Source of the DNA: Cytobacillus oceanisediminis 2691
GTDB taxonomy: Bacteria; Bacillota; Bacilli; Bacillales; Cytobacillaceae
DNA length: 64,000 nucleotides
Direction of reading: 5' to 3'
Assembly (NCBI RefSeq): GCF_007678455.1
Contig: NZ_VEEP01000006.1
Location: forward strand, 186,001-250,000
Shown: piece after piece, positions 62,160 through 64,000 of the stretch
Numbering within the stretch: the first letter of the stretch is position 1
How the letters are laid out: each line of letters begins with the position of its first letter
Notes under the pieces: model-generated
Database searches by the model: none
What the model was told of the DNA's origin: nothing
The model's input: the letters and a program-made list of their open reading frames with translations, nothing else
Translations under genes and position numbers: made by a program

Positions 62160-62188
62160 AAGCCAGGGATCCTTAGACACCCTGGCTT
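62160..62188 (-). promoter_or_regulatory. Intercistronic hairpin after the second binding-protein gene
   Basis: Perfect nine-base arms AAGCCAGGG / CCCTGGCTT with an eleven-base loop; on the minus strand only TCC follows before AAAAAGG, so no terminator T-run. It probably protects the binding-protein mRNA or lowers downstream expression. Confidence 0.6.
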
Positions 62189-62197
62189 CTTTGCGGA

Positions 62198-63430
62198 TTA
62201 ACGATTTTGTACTTTCTCCCACTCGCTGTCCATTTTTTTCAAGAATTTTTCCTTGTCTTTCTTGATCAAGAATTCCTGTACCAGGTTTTCAGCTCCCATT
62301 CCTGCTGGATAATAGTGATCTGGGAAGCTAGTGATGGCACCAGTTTCAAAGTTGCCTTTGATTCCTTCAAATACAGGGTTTTCCTGGTAAACACCTTCAA
62401 TAGCAGAGAACGCCTTTTGCTCGTCAATATACTTTTTGGCCGTTTCCTGATTCATCATGAATTCAACAAATTTCATTGCTTCTTCTTTATGCTCAGTATC
62501 TTTGTTTACAGTCAGAAGTACGTCAACACCTGATACTAATTTATTTTTTGCAGGGTCATTAGTAACTGGCATTGGGAATACACCCAATTCCATGTCCGGA
62601 TTTGCTTTCAGGATTTCTGGAATCGCCCAGTTACCTTGAAGATAGAATACAGACTTTCCGTTGGCAAAAGCATTATTTCCATCGCCATACGCAACACCCA
62701 TATTATCCTTGTGGCCATATTTCACCAAAGTTGCCATCTTATCAGCTACTTCATCATAGCTTTTTACGAAGGATGTTTCTCCGGCATTCTTCTTTTCAGC
62801 GAAATCTTCACCTGCGACATTAGCACCTAGTGAGTTCCAGGCAATCATGCCAGTCCATGCGTCCTTTAATGTAAAGTAAATCGGAGTGTCTCCCGCAGCC
62901 TTCACTTTTTCAAGGCTAGCGATAAATTCATCCCAGGTAGTTGGAACTGTAAGTCCATGTTCTTCAAACTTTGCCTTATTATAAATAACAGCATTTGCAT
63001 TCGTAGCATATGGAAGACCAAACGTACCCTTTTCTTCAGGTCCAACCAGGCGGTTAATCATATCAACATATGATGGCTGGACTTTCTTTTCCAACTCTGA
63101 ACCTGAGAAGTCTTCCAATACACCTGCACGGCCTAATTCACCATATGTAGCATTACCAGCGATGGACATAATATCAGGAAGGTCATTTTTAGTAAGACGT
63201 GTCTTTAAAACAGTTTCCGCTTCAGGCGGTGCATCCAGTTTGATTTTGATGTCTGGATTTTGTTTTTCGAATTCTTTAATTAATCCCTTATAAGTCTGGA
63301 TACTTTCGGATTTATTTGAAAACAGCTCTAATGTTACTTTTCCATCATCCGCTTTGTCTGATGAGCATCCTGCTAATAAGGAAGCTCCCAGGGCTACTGC
63401 CATTACACCTGCTGTCACTTTCTTGAACAT
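62198..63430 (-). CDS. Carbohydrate ABC solute-binding lipoprotein (second module)
   Basis: 410 residues. Lipoprotein signal with SLLAGCSSDKAD (Cys 22). MalE-like fold: VTLELFSNKSESIQTYKGLIKEFEKQNPDIKIKL, RLTKNDLPDIMSI, VPTTWDEFIASLEKVKAAG, VFYLQGNWAIPEI, VGGDVLLTVNKD-like segment. ATG follows TTAGGAGG by six bases. It is the first gene of the operon and the transporter's specificity subunit. Only weakly similar to the first module's binding protein, so ligand ranges probably differ. Confidence 0.92.
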   Translation of the reverse strand: MFKKVTAGVMAVALGASLLAGCSSDKADDGKVTLELFSNKSESIQTYKGLIKEFEKQNPDIKIKLDAPPEAETVLKTRLTKNDLPDIMSIAGNATYGELGRAGVLEDFSGSELEKKVQPSYVDMINRLVGPEEKGTFGLPYATNANAVIYNKAKFEEHGLTVPTTWDEFIASLEKVKAAGDTPIYFTLKDAWTGMIAWNSLGANVAGEDFAEKKNAGETSFVKSYDEVADKMATLVKYGHKDNMGVAYGDGNNAFANGKSVFYLQGNWAIPEILKANPDMELGVFPMPVTNDPAKNKLVSGVDVLLTVNKDTEHKEEAMKFVEFMMNQETAKKYIDEQKAFSAIEGVYQENPVFEGIKGNFETGAITSFPDHYYPAGMGAENLVQEFLIKKDKEKFLKKMDSEWEKVQNR

Positions 63431-63464
63431 GTCTATTCCTCCTAAGTTTTCACGCTTTTTTTAC

Positions 63465-63476
63465 GTAAACGTTTAC
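63465..63476. promoter_or_regulatory. LacI-type operator of the second module
   Basis: GTAAACGTTTAC, a perfect palindrome (extended AAGTAAACGTTTACGT with mismatch), between the regulator stop and the binding-protein start. Differs from the first module's operator, so the two LacI proteins probably act separately. It could also bind CcpA, with two mismatches to cre. Confidence 0.6.
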
Positions 63477-63503
63477 TTAAATGTCCTGAGAAAAAGAGAG
63501 TCA

Positions 63504-64000
63504 TTAAGCTCTCTTTTTTACACTTAATCTTTCAACTACTTTATGAGGCATAATCCGGCTTTCCGGGATTTCACCTGTTTCGAGTATTTTAAATAACATT
63601 TGTGCTGATGCTTCACCCATTTTAGCCAGCGGCTGGCCGATTGTAGTAAGCGGCGGAATCGTCATTTCCGCAAGATTCAGATTATCGAAACCCATCACTG
63701 ACAGCTCTTCAGGCACTTTTATTCCCTGCTGATAAGCCGCTGATAACACACCCATGGCAATTTCATCACTGGCCGCAAAAATCGCTGTTACCTCAGGAAA
63801 TTGTTCTTTCATTTTCCTCAAACCATCCAAGCCATCATGAAAGCCAAAGCCCTTGCTGTTAACGATATTTCTCTCACCGCAGGCAATCCCATGGTCTGCC
63901 AGAGCCTTTTGAAAACCATCGATCCTCGGTTTCCCGGCAACGATATCTTCTTTGTTCCCGCTGATCATGCCGATTTCAGTATGTCCTTTATCAATTAAAT
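63504..64000 (-). CDS. LacI-family regulator, C-terminal part (runs off the window)
   Basis: The ligand-binding domain is present from the right edge (LIDKGHTEIGMISGNKEDI) to the stop at 63504. Family motifs: RIDGFQKALADHGIA, TAIFAASDEIAMGVL, ELSVMGFDNLNLAEMTIPPLTTI, GEASAQMLFKIL, then PHKVVERLSVKKRA. The N-terminal HTH lies beyond position 64000. It precedes the second alpha-glucan module in the same direction, with an operator-like palindrome between, and is likely its local regulator. Confidence 0.9.
   Translation of the reverse strand, partial: LIDKGHTEIGMISGNKEDIVAGKPRIDGFQKALADHGIACGERNIVNSKGFGFHDGLDGLRKMKEQFPEVTAIFAASDEIAMGVLSAAYQQGIKVPEELSVMGFDNLNLAEMTIPPLTTIGQPLAKMGEASAQMLFKILETGEIPESRIMPHKVVERLSVKKRA

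Noticed and set aside
63465-63476. cre (CcpA) site before the second alpha-glucan module
   Set aside because: AGTAAACGTTTACG differs from cre at both conserved ends. Its position next to a LacI gene makes a local operator more likely.

Overview
The window looks like a chromosomal segment of a low-GC, endospore-former-type Bacillaceae bacterium (Bacillus/Mesobacillus/Cytobacillus-like; the genus is an inference). Evidence: a ComK competence factor, a glpP-glpF-glpK-glpD order with Bacillus-type leader terminators, a TelA/XpaC pair, CWB2 and subtilase exoenzymes, an LtaS-family enzyme, AGGAGG-type ribosome binding sites and frequent GTG/TTG starts. I see no rRNA, tRNA, CRISPR array, insertion sequence or prophage.

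Layout. 1-3.8 kb (minus): the start of an exopolysaccharide operon (galU, initiating sugar transferase, pyruvyl transferase, acetyltransferase, flippase running off the edge) with a hairpin-rich leader. 4.2-12.7 kb: large exported proteins, including a CWB2-anchored dimethylformamidase-like protein divergent from a CWB2-anchored subtilase, then a 1315-residue subtilase with a big insertion inside its catalytic domain. 12.9-25.2 kb: cell-envelope genes (acyltransferase, LtaS-type enzyme, galE, SH3/glucosaminidase, XpaC-TelA, an NlpC/P60 hydrolase behind a WalR-type box) and several small genes. 25.2-28.4 kb: a glycerol locus where glpF and glpK are intact but glpP and glpD are remnants. 28.7-30.8 kb: comK with two possible in-frame starts, a small sigma-70-family factor and an IDEAL-domain protein. 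31-36.7 kb: acyltransferase, amidase lipoprotein, secreted 5'-nucleotidase and an icaA/icaD-like pair.

37-46.5 kb is the most intriguing part. A ROK repressor, an AfuA/FbpA-type ABC transporter and an ArgH-superfamily lyase with a non-canonical signature loop form one operon. It diverges from an exported PIG-L deacetylase. Two TTAGT...ACTAA palindromes lie between the two transcription units and probably bind the ROK protein, so I infer one regulon: an exported deacetylase, an importer and a cytoplasmic C-N lyase acting on an unknown, perhaps amino-sugar-linked, substrate.

46.9-50 kb: an M14 carboxypeptidase, a frameshifted hypothetical gene and a transporter fragment. 50-64 kb (minus): two successive alpha-glucan modules, each ordered LacI regulator, binding protein, two permeases, glycosidase(s). 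One ends in a GH15 enzyme and the other in two GH13 enzymes whose nucleophile is followed by Val, suggesting alpha-1,6 bonds. Neither carries an ATPase, so a shared MsmX-type ATPase elsewhere is expected. Four copies of TTGAAATCGATTTCAA or close variants mark the first module.
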